Shown here one piece after another: positions 44,415-57,198 of a DNA stretch of 64,000 nt. The notes beneath the pieces were generated by a model. The model was not told the DNA's origin, did not search any database, and saw only the letters and a list, made by a program, of their open reading frames with translations. Made by a program: the position numbers and the translations under genes. Source of the DNA: Neurospora tetraspora. Its lineage: Eukaryota > Ascomycota > Sordariomycetes > Sordariales > Sordariaceae. The DNA lies in contig NW_026944390.1 in NCBI RefSeq assembly GCF_033439725.1, positions 186,001 through 250,000 on the forward strand. Reading direction: 5' to 3'. The stretch's first letter is position 1. Every line of letters starts with the position of its first letter.

Positions 44415-46630
44415 GTTGGGCTTGTGTGAATCGATTCGATATCAATCTGATCTGGCGTCCAAGCTCAACTGCGATGTGGACTGCTGTGCTGATGGCAGGA
44501 CGGATGCGATGCGTCGGCAGGCGTGTTGGTCCTGCGTCTCGGTGTGTCTCTTGCGGGTGGAGTAGGGATTCTGCAATGATGCAGTGGAAATGTTGATGAC
44601 AGCGGCAGGTGGGGATGACAAAGAGTCACACCAAAAGATTCGAGCAGGAGGTGATCTCTCCGAAAGTTGCAAAACCGAAGCGTCTGGATGTCGATGTGGG
44701 AGCTTGTAAGTGTATAGATCCCCAGGCTTGAACCAAGCGACAGACGTTCCCGGGCCCAACCAATATCGTGACGGGGGTGACTGTAGTGCGACCTGACCGT
44801 CACTACCGTCAAACAACCTTGATGGCGGGAATGATATCTGAGTGGAGGACCAGGGCCCTTTCAGTGCAGCTGAAGTGGATTAAGACGACTGGAGTTCGGT
44901 CCGCGGTGCCAGTGTGTCTGTAGTGTGTATGCAACGTGTAGCGCTCCACCACTCAGGTCGCAAGAACGAACAGGTCTTACAAGCAAGATGAAGCAGTCAA
45001 GCAGGAAGGAGACAGAAGCGCTGGCAGATTGGCAGTTGACTTGCGTTCGTTGTCGTTGCGATGGATTGGCTCGATCACCACAAGAAACTGAAGGACCTCC
45101 GGCTTCGAAATCCCAAAGAAGGAAAATGTCTAGCAATGTCCAAAAAAATGTGCGAAATGCGAAACCAGGTGGCAGGTGACAGCGGGAAGAGATATTGCTG
45201 GACAGCCAGTTTGGTAGGTGCGGTAGCAATGAGATGCAGGCAGCTTATAATAGTCGCGGGAAAGAAAGATGAGGGCAATGACGATTTTCTGGGTCGAGTG
45301 ATGGCGCTCTGCCGTCAACGTCCAACTTAAGTATCGCTCTAGCAAGACTCCCACGGACTCCTGTCCGCCTTGTTAGTGGGCACTACAATGGTCCCCAGGT
45401 CCGCTCCCACTTTCCACTTTTGAACTTCGATTGATGACAGACAAAGGTGAAAACTGGCTGGCGGTATCGGCCTCCCACTTCTTGGGTCGCCATGTCGCTT
45501 GCAATTGTACCTCTAGGCGCCAAAACAACACACAGGTACAGATGCGATGCAGCTGCCACCCGCGCACGCCGGGATGCCAAGCGGGTTGATGTCGACTGTG
45601 CGCTGCGGGGGGATTGGGAGAAGCTCTGCCGAGCCAAAGAGGTGTCCAACGGCATGCAGTTTGGCGGTGTCGACGGAGACTTCAGGGGTTCGATAGAGCT
45701 TATCGGTGTGGGGATCCTTCACGTCAGTAGCCCCACCGAGCTAACTTCTCAACTTAAGGAAGCCAGGATGGATCGAATTCCTCAAAGTGTTTGTACTACT
45801 CGAATTTACCATAAACTGGAGCCATTTCGCATTGGATCTGTCTCGGAAGGGAAGTCTAGCCCGCGATACTCGACAAGCGGGGAGTTACACAGCATAACCG
45901 GTCTACGGCCAATGACAGCCCGGTAGCAAGTGGAAAGTCGGAAAGTTGGATCGATTAACTTCTTACCTCGACATGTACGGGCCTTGTTGTTGCTATATAC
46001 CGCTTTTTCCCAGTCGTAAGAGATTTACTGAACCCGGCAGTTTTGGTGAGAAAGAAGCATATGCACGGCGGGATTAGCTGCATATGAGGAATCAGTCCAA
46101 TGGGATTCCCTCATCTTCCTAGCTAGCGCCTTTGGTAAATCTCTTACGGATGAGCTTTAGCGGTAGTTGGTAGCCCAGCCTTGTCACTTGATCAATCGTG
46201 ATTCATGACTAGCCATGGCAAATGTCTTTCCAAGTACGAATCGGATTTGTCGCTCGAATCTGTAAAGCGCCATGCTTTTGGTGTGCTTTGTAATGAGATG
46301 TTGGTGTTCCATCACTCGGGAACACTCGATCTCCGCCTGGAAACTGCATCGTATACCTTGCCTCACTCCGTTTGGTTGGTGACTGTCAATAGCTGACGCA
46401 AGCGACCATGGCGATTCTCAGGTTCGGGGAGAAGTGGAGCGGTATGTCGATATTGTAGACGATTATGCCAGTCCTTAAATTTCCTTGTTAAACCCAGTTT
46501 TAAGAAACCCATCTGCGCCGCTAATAGATAGAAAAGAACGCCTTCGGAAAACGCCACATAATGCCACAAGAACCTCTCCTTCATTCTGAGGACGGATATC
46601 AAACTCGGGGTATTCGATCGTGTCGGGCGA
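44415..46630. other. Intergenic region upstream of gid4
   Basis: About 2.2 kb without a recognisable gene. A plus frame of 159 codons at 45447-45926 has no domain. The left part is the gid4 promoter and leader. The right edge is the 3' side of the mago gene. Confidence 0.4.
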
Positions 46631-47419
46631 TTAGATGGGCTTGATCTTGAAGTGCAAGGCAATGAGACTGAACACCAGCGCCTTGAGGTCCTGAACGAGG
46701 TAGTAGAAGACGCGCAAGCCTTCTGGGTCGGCCGAGTCCGTAACATCGTTGATCGATCCAATCTTGGCAGTCTATGTCCCGTATTAGCTCTGAAAATTCC
46801 GTAAAGATGTATTCCTAGACTGGCAGGACGCACCTCAAATGAAATGTGATCGTTCCCGATGCGGATCTCCAGCTCCTGCTTTCCGTCCTTGTTCTTGGTT
46901 GGCCATTTCTCATCGTCTTCCCTGTTGGCCTGTCAGCAGCTGCTCCAAGTCGTTTGTATGAAAGGGTAGACGGGCTGTCGTACTTCAGAATCTCGCTGTC
47001 CTTGATGATGCGCTTGATCTCGTCAATGACCAGAGAGCTGATGCACACTAGAAGAGACCCTCGTCAGCTTGTGGAAAACCACGACCCGCCAAACAGTGTT
47101 TCGTACTCTCTTTCCTGATCAGACTGTCGTTACGGTAGTTGGAGTTGTTGGCATATCGGGCAGTTGCGCTACGTCCGTCGCCGAGAACGCGGAAGTCGAA
47201 CTCTGTAGTGTTGACAGTTTAGCATCGTGGTCGTGAAAACGTGGGAGCTTGCGTCTCGAGGCGCCAATGGCTGAACACACCTAGGAACTCGTGGCCGAAG
47301 CGGCCCGAGTGGCCAGAGCTAAGTCTGTCGTTAGCATACCATGTTCAATCTGTAAATTGAAAGCCATAGAGAATTACATACTAGTAGCGCAGATAGAAGG
47401 GTTCGTTGGCGGCTGACAT
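46631..47419 (-). CDS. mago: Mago nashi, exon-junction-complex core protein
   Basis: Six exons (47419-47382, 47318-47281, 47202-47107, 47047-46984, 46921-46834, 46771-46631) give 154 residues from a 789-bp gene. The first two coding exons are 38 nt each. The protein is Mago throughout: '[20 protein letters not shown]', '[20 protein letters not shown]', '[20 protein letters not shown]', '[20 protein letters not shown]' and '[20 protein letters not shown]', ending 'ALHFKIKPI'. Mago binds Y14 and clamps eIF4A3 on spliced mRNA. It is divergent from the beta-COP gene. The very short exons make automatic models error-prone. Confidence 0.95.
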
Positions 47420-48188
47420 GGCTGTTTGTTGCTTCCGTCAGTAGTCTTTGCAAGGCAGAAGATCCAGCCCCCGGCTTGGTTCCTGTCGCTTTGGATGGGC
47501 AACCTTGAAAGTCGCGCCCGCGCGCGCCAACGCTCCAGTGACAAGTTGGCGGGGCACACGGCCCCACATTTGACCCAGCTTGGCCCAGGGGCATTGTTGG
47601 GCTCCAGGCTGACTTCGGGTTCACGAGCCTGTCTGGCAGCTGGTAGCGGACAGCGACACGTGATCCTCCCACTGTTATGAACAGGCTGGCAAATGGCAGA
47701 CTCGGCCAGGAGATGGAGGCTTGGTGAGGCCGCGAGGGTGTCGTCGGGTCCGTGCTCCCTGTGTGGTGTTGCGGCCGGCCAGAATGCCACATCTCCCAGG
47801 GGCCATCTCTCGATATTATTGACCGACCTAGACATCAACAACAAGCATAGGTGATGCACCGCTCTCTCACCTCGCCGGCGCACTCCAAACTACCCTTTCA
47901 CTGCGCAGCCGTCTCTTGATTCCCCGCCAACCGCGACCCGACCTGTCAGTCCAGGGGGAGGAAACGACATCCAGCACGAGGCCAGCTCATCGTCACTCTT
48001 CAGGAGCTCGAGGCAGCCACTCAGTCCATCCATTTACTAGCACCACCTAACCTACAACGGGGCAACAACAACTTACCACACCCGCCCCTCTCTAATTCCG
48101 ACCCCCGACTCCTCTTCAGGACTCCCGGCCAGCTACTTTCTACCAAACTTAATTAAAAAGACGGCCCGGCCGCCGCCAGCTCTCCAAC
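47420..48188. promoter_or_regulatory. Divergent promoter, mago / sec26
   Basis: 769 bp between start codons of Mago (minus) and beta-COP (plus). Both are housekeeping genes. No other gene fits here; the antisense frames at 47331-47883 have no domain. Confidence 0.5.
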
Positions 48189-51100
48189 ATGTCGTTCCTC
48201 GAAAATGCGTACAGCTTGGTCAAGGACAATGCCGTCGACGGCACCCCAACCGTGCAGGAGCTCAAGACCCAGCTCGAGAAGGGCACCGACGAGACCAAGA
48301 TCGAGACCATGAAGCGCATTCTTACCATCATGCTCAATGGCGATCCCATGCCCCAATTGCTCATGCACATTATCCGATTCGTAATGCCTTCTAAATCCAA
48401 GCCCCTGAAGAAGCTCCTATACTTCTACTATGAGATCTGCCCCAAGCTTGATGCCCAAGGGAAGCTCAAGCAGGAGTTCATCCTAGTATGGTAAGGCCCT
48501 CCGTGTCCGTCTGGGCATGCTGGCCCCTCAAGCTGACCAGCCATTGCCTCGCAGTAACGGCATCCGAAACGACTTGCAACACCCGAACGAGTACATCCGA
48601 GGCAACACTCTGCGCTTCCTGTGCAAGCTGCGGGAGGCCGAACTTCTCGAGCCTTTGCTCTCCTCAGCCCGGGGCTGTCTCGAACATCGCCATGCCTATG
48701 TCCGAAAGAACGCCGTCTTTGCTGTCGCTTCCATTCACCAGCACTCCCCATCGCTTATTCCCGATGCTGCGGACTTGATCTTCACGTTCCTCGAAGGCGA
48801 AAGCGACCCAACTTGCAAGCGGAATGGCTTCGCCGCCCTTGCCAGCATCGATCACGACAAGGCTCTTCTCTATCTGAGCTCCGTCTTTGACGGTATTCCC
48901 AACGCAGATGAGCTTCTGCAGCTGGCCGAGCTGGAGTTTATCAGGAAAGATGCTGTTGTCAACACCCAGAACAAGGCGCGCTACCTCCGTCTCATCTTTG
49001 ACCTTCTGGAAGCTAGTGCCTCGACCGTTATCTACGAAGCGGCCTCCTCGTTGACGGCTCTCACCAACAACCCTGTCGCTGTCAAGGCTGCTGCTAGCAA
49101 GTTTATTGAGCTTGCGATCAAGGAGGCTGATAACAATGTCAAGCTTATCGTTCTGGACCGCGTCGATCAACTTCGCCAAAAGAACCCCGGCGTCCTGGAC
49201 GACCTGACCATGGAAGTGTTGCGCGTTCTTTCTAGCACGGATATTGACGTGCGGAGGAAGGGTCTCGAGATCGCTCTGGAGATGGTTTCCAGCAAGAATG
49301 TGGAGGAAGTCGTGCTTTTGCTCAAGAAGGAGCTGTCAAAGACGGTTGACCAGGAGTACGAGAAGAACAACGAATACCGCCAGCTTCTTATTCACTCCAT
49401 CCATCAATGCGCCATCAAGTTTTCCGAGGTTGCCGCTAGCGTCGTCGGCTTGCTCATGGACTTTATTGCCGATTTCAACAACAACTCTGCTGTCGATGTT
49501 ATTAACTTTGTCAAGGAGGTTGTCGAGAAGTTCCCTCAGCTCAGGCCAGCAATCATTGCGAGACTGGTAGATACTCTGAGTGAAGTCCGCGCCGGTAAGA
49601 TCTACCGCGGTATTCTCTGGATTATCGGCGAGTACTCGCTCGAAGAGAAGGATATCAGGGACGCGTGGAAGAGAATTCGGGCAAGCCTGGGCGAGATCCC
49701 CATCCTGGCATCTGAACAACGGTTGTTGGATAATGTTGATGGTGATGCTGAGGAGAAGGAGAAGGAGCAGGTTAATGGCTCAAGGGCAGCGCCCACTGGC
49801 TCACGCAAGGTCCTCGCTGATGGCACATACGCTACCGAGACTGCTCTTACCAGCCAGTCTACAGCTGCTGCTCGCCTCGAGGCTGTTAAGGCTTCGTCGA
49901 AGCCCCCTCTCAGGCAACTTATCTTGGATGGTGACTACTACCTTGCCACTGTTCTCGCCTCAACACTCACCAAACTTGTCATGCGTCATGCCGAGATCTC
50001 CTCGGAAGAGGCTCGCACTAACGCCCTTCGCGCTGAGGCTATGCTCATCATGATCTCCGTCATTCGGGTTGGCCAGTCGCAGTTTGTCAAGGCTCCTATT
50101 GATGAGGATTCGGTGGATCGCATCATGAGCTGCGTGCGCTCCCTTGCTGAGTTTACCGCGCACAAGGAGCTGGAGACCGTTTACCTTGAGGATACCAGGA
50201 AGGCGTTCAGGGCGATGGTTCAGGTTGAGGAGAAGAAGCGCGCAGCGAAGGAGGCCCACCAGAAGGCAAAGACGGCCACTCAGGTGGACGATGTTTGTCT
50301 CATCCGCCAGCTTTCCAAGAAGAATGCCACGGATGGGGCTGATGCTTTCGACGCCGATCTCGAGCGTGCCACTGGCGGTGACAACAGTGCGGGCGAGGAC
50401 CTCTCTGGCAAGCTTAGCCGCGTTGTCCAGCTTACCGGTTTCTCCGACCCTGTCTATGCTGAGGCTTATGTTAAGGTTCACCAGTTCGACATTGTACTAG
50501 ACGTGCTACTTGTCAACCAAACAACCGAGACCCTCCAGAACCTTACCGTCGAGTTCGCGACTCTCGGCGACCTCAAGGTTGTGGAGAAGCCGACAAGCCA
50601 GAACCTTGGACCTCACGACTTCCACAACGTTCAGTGTACCATCAAGGTCTCCTCCACGGATACCGGTGTCATCTTTGGCAACGTTGTGTATGAGGGTGCT
50701 CACTCTACTGATACCCACGTGGTCATCCTCAACGACTTGCACGTCGACATCATGGATTACATCCAACCGGCCACTTGCACTGAGACCCAGTTCCGCACCA
50801 TGTGGACCGAGTTTGAGTGGGAGAACAAGGTCAATATCAACAGCAAGGCGAAGAGCCTGCGTGAGTTCCTGGACCTGCTTATGGCATCGACAAATATGAA
50901 CTGCTTGACACCCGAGGCCAGTCTGAAGGGTGACTGCCAGTTCTTGAGCGCCAACCTTTACGCAAGAAGCGTTTTCGGTAAGTTTTTCTCTCCCTTCCAC
51001 ACTTGTTTACCTCTCAATCTGGGAAACATCGTTGCTGACCTCCCTACTCTCCACAGGCGAGGACGCCCTAGCAAACTTGAGCATCGAAAAGGAAGGCGAA

Positions 51101-51205
51101 GACGGTCCCATTACTGGTTTCTTGAGGATACGCAGCAGATCGCAAGGGTTGGCCCTCAGCCTTGGCTCCCTCAAGGCACTGAACAAGATTGGTTCCGCCG
51201 CTTGA
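48189..51205 (+). CDS. sec26: Coatomer beta subunit (beta-COP)
   Basis: Three exons (48189-48490, 48555-50977, 51057-51205) give 957 residues, the expected beta-COP length. It belongs to the F-subcomplex of COPI, which coats Golgi-to-ER vesicles. The N-terminal adaptin-like solenoid begins '[20 protein letters not shown]' and contains '[20 protein letters not shown]' across intron 1, and '[16 protein letters not shown]'. A charged linker ('[14 protein letters not shown]') leads to the second half. The appendage region has '[19 protein letters not shown]', '[18 protein letters not shown]' and '[12 protein letters not shown]'. The last exon ('[13 protein letters not shown]') restores the family's normal end. 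Reading through that final intron would give a false C-terminus ending at 51273. Confidence 0.97.
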
Positions 51206-52810
51206 ACAGATTTTCTCTCCGTATAGATGAGATGAAAAAGATGATGTATGGGGTGGTTGGGTGGGTTGTATAGCGATTAATTCATCACTTGACATTCTTT
51301 CCACCTTTTGCGTTTGTTTCAGTTGTTGTCATCACGATGTTTCTGTTACACATCATCTAGTCAATGTCTTTGTGGAAGAAACCTTTATGTCATTCCTTTC
51401 CCCTTTTTTACTTGCGGATGAGGAAGACAAAAGCAGAGGATGAACCCCAAAACAGTATGAATTATGCAAGATAAAATTTAAAGACAGACGAACGTCCAAC
51501 TTTCCAGAGAAGACCAGCAGCCATGTGCAATCATCCATTATATCCCGTAGACAATGTTAGACGAAATGAGCATGGTGTTTGTTTGCATTCAATTCTAGCT
51601 GTATCCATTCGGTCTCAGTCATCCCCCATTTATCTCATCCATCAATCATCCCTTCCTTTTTCCAGGTTCCCACTCTTAGTTTGTATCCATATCCCATCTC
51701 CCAATTCCTCTTGGAAGATATTATTATATTTACAAATAAATGTCCACCCATGCTCCCTCCCTGCCCGCTCGTGCCCAACTTGTGGCTGGGTGGATGAGCA
51801 ACTTCCCCTCCATATCCCTCCTGTACAAAAAAGTAAGATTAAATACCTTGGTTAAAAGTAAAAAAAAAAAAAAAAAAAAGAGGCTTCCTTATCCAATTAA
51901 GAAGTCCCGAATTATTCGAAGAGTATGTAAGACAAAGTAGTAATAGTAGTTGAAGAAGAAGAGAAAGAAGAAGAAGAAAAAGAAGAAGAAGAAGAAGAAG
52001 AAGAAGAAAAGGGGGTATGGGTATGGGTATAAGTAAGGTATCGATCGTATCGTATCGTATGAGCAGAGCGTGTTTTCCAACCATTCCATTCCATTCCTTT
52101 TCTTTCCCGTTAAAGTTGTTCCGTCATTAATCATGACATGACATGACTTATTAAGTAAAAAAGCTGTGTTGTGTAGCTAGCTGTCCTCCCAGGAGTGGTC
52201 TGGTAAAAAAGTGAATTGGTATCGTAATAAGTTCCGTAGTTGTGTACCCTAATGATATGACCTTCCTTACCTTGGTTAAGAGATGATGATGATGATGATG
52301 ATGATGAAATGTGATGATGTTAATGGTGGTTGGTGATGGTGGTACACCCAAACGGTTGGTCGTATGCGCCCGTGAGCAGGTGCGTCGACATTTGTAAGAG
52401 GGTGGGTGCCGTGATATTAGGGTAGAGATATTGTTGAGATGTTCAACCAAGGGCAGGCAGGTAGGTAGGTGGTGGCCTATCGTTCATGAGCTGATGATGT
52501 TGCCGGCGCCGTAGGGTGTTTCAATAAGGTGAGGAAACAGAACCAGATGCCGGCACGTCGGCATACCGCAGTCATAACCCTACTGAGGCATCGTCTCAAC
52601 TCGCCACAGCTGTAACGAGAGGAAACGGTCCGTCGCAACATGTTGCTGCTGCTGCGGAGGCTGTTGTCGACTGGAACTAGCCGTGGCCGTGTTCGCCGTC
52701 GCAGGATGTCGTTGTTGTCTCCTGCCCCTGGAGGGGGGAGGCGGAGGCGGAGGCGGGGGGTTGGTGATGGCGGAAACTCTCTTGTCAAACTCCGCTGGTT
52801 TACAATGTGG
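51206..52810. other. Tail-to-tail region rich in simple repeats
   Basis: It holds the 3' UTRs of sec26 and the UBTD gene. There is a run of 20 A at 51860-51879, a long purine tract of GAA/GAAA units at about 51945-52015 followed by GGGTAT repeats, and eight GAT units at 52282-52306. No gene was recognised. Confidence 0.6.
51945..52015 (+). repeat. Purine (GAA) tract
   Basis: About 70 nt consisting almost only of A and G, mostly GAA triplets, continuing into GGGGGTATGGGTATGGG. It is a mirror-symmetric purine tract that could adopt triplex structure. Confidence 0.85.
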
Positions 52811-54349
52811 CTACCGATTGAAAACCAGGGCATTGACAATATTTCCTTGCTTCCAGCCTTGGTCGGGGAGGGTGGAGGTTTCCTTGAGGATCTTACCCAT
52901 GTAGACTATGCGGACCTTTTTGTCGGAGGAGAGCTGGAGGAGCAGACGGAAGATGAACCGTTAGCTGTTGTTGTACTGCATAAAACAAAGTCGAAGGGAA
53001 AGAAAGGGAATGGAAAAGAAGGAATAAGCAAACGTACCTTGGCCTTCTCAGCAACCTTCCTCCCAAGAACCCGTACCGAATCCCCCTTGTCAACTTGCAC
53101 ATTAACATCCTTGGACCCATCACTCAACCTCGCCCTGACAGTGATCAGATCCTTGACGTTCACCACCGCTTTGCCTTTCTCCTCCCTGCGATGACGCTCG
53201 GAAGAGGAGTAAACCTCATCACCACTTTCCAAAGCCCCATCCTGGCCGTCGCCCTCGGTCATAATTTCTCCATCCGTTACCGACATGGTGCCCTTGGTAT
53301 CTGCGTACCCATTTTCTTCATCTTCATCTCCATATTCGGAGGCCGCCTCGGAGGCCGGTCGACTGGTCGAAATATTCATCGGATCCGAAACAATGTGTTC
53401 CGGTAGCGAGTAATGATTCCCCAACGAATCGTACGCTCCTCCCTGTGCCAGATCGCCGGTGGGAAGCGTGATCTCGGCGGCGCTGAGGATGGTTTGGGCG
53501 GTTTCTAGGGCGATTGCCCGGTCGTAATTCTCATCCTCCTCATCCCCGTCCGCATCACCATGAGATCCCTCACCTTCGTAATCGCTAGCTGCCGCAAGCG
53601 TTCCATCCCCGTTCTGCGCAGCCGCAGCCGCATCCTCCTGCGCCTGATGCCACAAGATCTCAAGCGCGGCGTGAATAGTCTGCCACACCTCCTGCCTGCC
53701 CGTGACTCTGGTGTCGAAAAATTCGGCCCGCTCGCGGTCCAAAGCCGCGCGCGTCCATACCCTGCTGTGACTTGTCCACTCGTGTCGTTTGAGGGGTTTG
53801 TTGATGTGTTGGGAGAGGTTTCGGGAGTGGCGGCGGTCTCTGTCTCGGTCTCCGCGATCACCACCACCACGGTCTCCACGATCACCACGGTGCTGAGAAG
53901 AATGGCGACGATGACTTCTTCGTCGTTGTTCTCGTTGTTGTCGTTCTTGTTGTTGTTGGTTAGAGTATGATGTTGTTGCCCCCGAAGGAGGGTGAGAAGC
54001 AAGGGGTTGTCGATCGTCATTGGTTACTGACGAACCGCCTCCTATGCCGCGGAGTTGTGACCCTGCTGGTGTCCCGGCTGCGGTTTCGGGAGCTTCTGAG
54101 CCGGATCTGGTACCTCTACTCCGACTCCGACGGGCATTGATTTCTCGGGAAGAACCAGAGGTCCGGGATGCGCGGCGGCCGGCTGGGTAAGGGCCTGTTA
54201 CGCCCTCCTCCTCAGAGGATCTTGATATACAGCAACCCTACAAGAAAAAAGCAGAAAAGTACGAGTTAGATAGAGACTTTTGTGTGGATTAGGATGGAAT
54301 TGGAGATTGGATTAACAGGATAGGTAGAGATAGTCGTGATACACACCAT
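52811..54349 (-). CDS. UBTD/DC-UbP-type ubiquitin-like protein, myristoylation signal
   Basis: Coding exons 54349-54347 (the ATG alone), 54237-53038 and 52933-52811 give 441 residues. The N-terminus M-G-C-C-I-S-R-S-S fits N-myristoylation of Gly2 with Ser6, plus palmitoylation of Cys3/Cys4, so it is probably membrane-bound. A disordered R/D/G/Q-rich region follows. Next is the UBTD N-terminal domain: 'HEWTSHSRVWTRAALDRERA', 'EFFDTRVTGRQEVWQTIHAA' and 'TILSAAEITLPTGDL' with 'YDSLGNHYSLPEHIVS'. An acidic linker leads to a C-terminal ubiquitin-like fold ('ITVRARLSDGSKDVNVQV', then, after the last intron, 'KVRIVYMGKILKE' and 'GNIVNALVFNR'). Human UBTD1/2 share this layout and bind E2 enzymes. The acceptor of the last exon was chosen to keep the beta-grasp frame. 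Confidence 0.88.
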
Positions 54350-56116
54350 TTTCTCTTTTTCGTTTTGAGATGGATGATTCCGGTTATGCCGCTAAATCCA
54401 ACAAGGTTCTCTCTCTCTCTTCCTCTCTCACTCGGATATTGTATATCTGATATAAGTTTGTTTACCTTTCCCCTTTTTCTTTCTTTCTTTGCCTGATTTG
54501 ATCTAACCCTTCAACAACCTTTAACCATTTTCACTTTCTGCCTAGGTGCCACCGCTCGCTCGGGTTATGTTATTCCAGCCGCCTGGATAGCCAGTTCATG
54601 ACGGCCCGGGCCGGCGATTGGCCCTGAAGGCGCCAACGAATGTTGTCGTTTCGCAACGCGCAGTAGGCCGTTTGAGAGTTTTGCGCCGGTTCGGAAAAAA
54701 GAGATGAAAAAGCACGAGGCGGTATGCACCAGGCAGTGCCGGAAGTGGATGTTTCCCCTGAATGGGCGTCGTATCGCGTCCCGTTCCGTCCTTCTCGGGT
54801 ACGTCTTGCTTGCTGGGTCCCGGCCCGTTACCTCCGGATCTTCCCTTGCCCCTTTCGTCAGCAGTTCTTGACGTCTGGAGCCTCGCTGGATATTTTAAGG
54901 GCGAACAAAATGAGGCAAAGAAGGTAAAGTTGAACGTGGTGCCAAAGTCGAAGTTGTTGTTCAGTTGACAACTCTTTCTCCCTTTTCTCTTGAGTGTTGG
55001 AAGATGGATTTCAACCCTGGCAGTTGGTTCCCTGTTCGCCCGTTGAAAAGCTCCTCCGATGCTGCACGTCTCGCTCTCGGCAGGCAGGCACTTGTGGTGT
55101 GTTTGATGCTAGGGTGAACCCCCACAGGCAGATCTGTTGCGCGGGGTTTATGCCCTGTAGGGGTCACCGTCCCTGACTAAGGTAAAGTTGCTGATGCGCG
55201 GGCTGCTAGCGTAGTCCAGCCGGGTCTGGGGCTGCTAAGTCCTTGCTAGGGCGTTCCCGGGCGTTCTCGCGGTGAGAGAGGCTTCGTTTCATTCCCTTGA
55301 AGGGTCCGGGGATGGTGGTTGGTGGTTGGCGGTGTCTCAGGTTGTACCGAGGCCGTTGACTGGTTGAAAGAGTTCGAGCTTCTGATAATATTCAGAAGCG
55401 TGAAAGGAAATTGGAGAAGAATGGAATTCTAGATTTCAAGTCGGGGTAAGGAACGGGATGGCGGTATGAATGGATGGGTGGATTGATGAAATGTGCTAGA
55501 CTAGGACTAAACAAACTTCATGACGAATGCATATGAACGTCCAGACAAGTTCATGACATGGAGAGTGACGTTTGAGGGGGACTTTGTCATTGTGATGCGA
55601 TCCCGTCCCGTCACACTGCCGGCCCGGTAAGATCATGGCAAGTCTAAACGCCCGAGCTCCCGTCATCCGTCTCCAATTCCCTGATCTGACGATCTAGATG
55701 GCGCAGATCCCCTTGACTAAATCCGGGCCCAATCTAAATCCGTCTTTTCCTACATCAACATATGATGGCTGAGCAGCTTTGACAGCCCACCCAAGTCAAG
55801 CATATCATCCGTTCATTACTGATATGGCTCAGATCAAGATTTCGGCGCAGTGGCAAGACCATAATTGCCTTTTCCCGCATAATATCTACACGGCGCTGTT
55901 GGAGTACAGACCCGATCACGCCGACTTACAAGTTCTTTTCAGCGACGGATGCTTGGTATTGCACTCGCCTCACTGCAACGGTTGCATTAGCCTGCAAGTG
56001 GTAGGGCAACGGCAAGTCAGGCCATCAGGTAAAAAGATGGGTTTGCGGGGAACGCATCGTCAAGTGATCTTTTTGGGACACCACAAGATACGACGAACCG
56101 TCTAACACCCTCCCCT
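54350..56116. other. Intergenic region between UBTD gene and dim-5
   Basis: About 1.8 kb. The left part is the UBTD promoter and leader, with a CT-rich run near 54410. A 108-codon plus frame at 55779-56105 ends 11 bp from the dim-5 stop but shows no domain. Nothing else was recognised. Confidence 0.4.
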
Positions 56117-57198
56117 TTACCACAGATAGCCTCTGCACTTGGCAGTTCCACAGAGACATTTGGTCATCTCCGATATCTTTGACGGGTCATGCGCGTCGCT
56201 CTCCAGCCCTGTCAGTCCGTTGACATAGTCGAATGTCAACTCCGTCCCTTTGGGGATATCCTTGATGGCGAACAGGGCAAGGTCGTGGATATGCTTATCG
56301 GCGTGGTCGCCCACCCGAGCAAAGATGGCCATATTGGGATCGCAGCTGTGATTGATGAACCTAGTAGGCCCACTCATATACTCGCCGTCGACCTCCAACG
56401 GCTGCCCGGCCAGTAGGGGATCTAGAGAATCCGGGTCGGAAAACTTATCGAGGGCGAATAAATAAACGTCCTTCCGTCTGGCAATAGTCGACTCTGCTCG
56501 TCGCCGGTCGGCCTCCTCGCTAGTAATGATTTCGCCCAAGTACCGGTCCACGAATTGCCCCCTCTTGATATTAACGGGGCACTTGACGCCCCAACCCCTA
56601 TCTTTGGTCCTAAAGATCTGTAGCGGCACAGTCCGGCCGCGTTCTACCACTCGGTTTGGGCAGTCCTTGGAACAGGCGCAACCCTCATGACACTCGTAGA
56701 TGGGCTCCTGGGATTGCAAGACTCTATCTCGCAACAGTCCCTTTTTCGCTCCCTGAGAGTAGTAGGCAAATCGCTTCTTCCGGGTATAGGGATCGGCTTC
56801 CTCGTCGCTATCTGGCGCCATTTCGTCGAGACACTGACATGTTGAGTACATGCACTCCTCGTCGCTGGCGCAGGAGCAGCCTACACGGAAAGACTGGTCG
56901 GCCACAGGAACGTTTTTGCCTATCACCGAGTGGTCGATAAAACGGAAGTTTGGGTTGAGGAAGGCATCGTCTTCGTGGTTGACGATGGAGATGGGGAGCT
57001 GAGTATGGGTGGCGAAGGATCGGATCTGACACCAGTGACAGTTTCTTGTCTCTTCTGGGTTGGCCTGGTTTATCAAAGACAAGTCAGCACGAATTCAAGC
57101 TGGCCTCGAGTTTTGTTGGATGTGGGATGCAGTTGGACGACGGGACTTACATCTGGCTTCCCGTGGTTGAAGAAGTGAGGACGGAAAGCTCTCTCCAT
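56117..57198 (-). CDS. dim-5: DIM-5 histone H3 lysine-9 trimethyltransferase
   Basis: Two exons (57198-57151, 57064-56117) give 331 residues. DIM-5 trimethylates H3K9; in Neurospora this recruits HP1 and the DNA methyltransferase DIM-2 to RIP-mutated DNA. Exon 1 encodes 16 residues ('MERAFRPHFFNHGKPD') and is easily missed; an ATG inside the intron (57082) would give a false start. The pre-SET zinc cluster has 'GCSCASDEECMYSTCQC' and 'CHEGCACSKDCPNR'. The SET core has 'GWGVKCPVNIKRGQFVDRYL', 'YMSGPTRFINHSCDPN' (the N-H-S-C cofactor motif) and 'ELTFDYVNG'. The post-SET motif is C-x-C-x4-C in 'KCLCGTAKCRGYLW'. All catalytic and zinc ligands appear intact, so the gene should be functional. The recognition as Neurospora dim-5 rests on close resemblance recalled from the literature. 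Confidence 0.97.

Noticed and set aside
50978-51273. Continuous beta-COP frame running to 51273
   Set aside because: It reads through an intron with GTAAGT and CACAG ends; splicing gives the conserved C-terminus and a stop at 51203.
55779-56105. A 108-codon plus frame ending 11 bp from the dim-5 stop
   Set aside because: No recognisable domain or splice structure, and a chance frame of this length is common here. It could be an antisense transcript but not a supported gene.
56117-57082. Start of DIM-5 at an ATG at 57082
   Set aside because: That ATG is inside the intron. The 16-residue first exon at 57198-57151 with a GTAAGT donor restores the known N-terminus and the 331-residue length.
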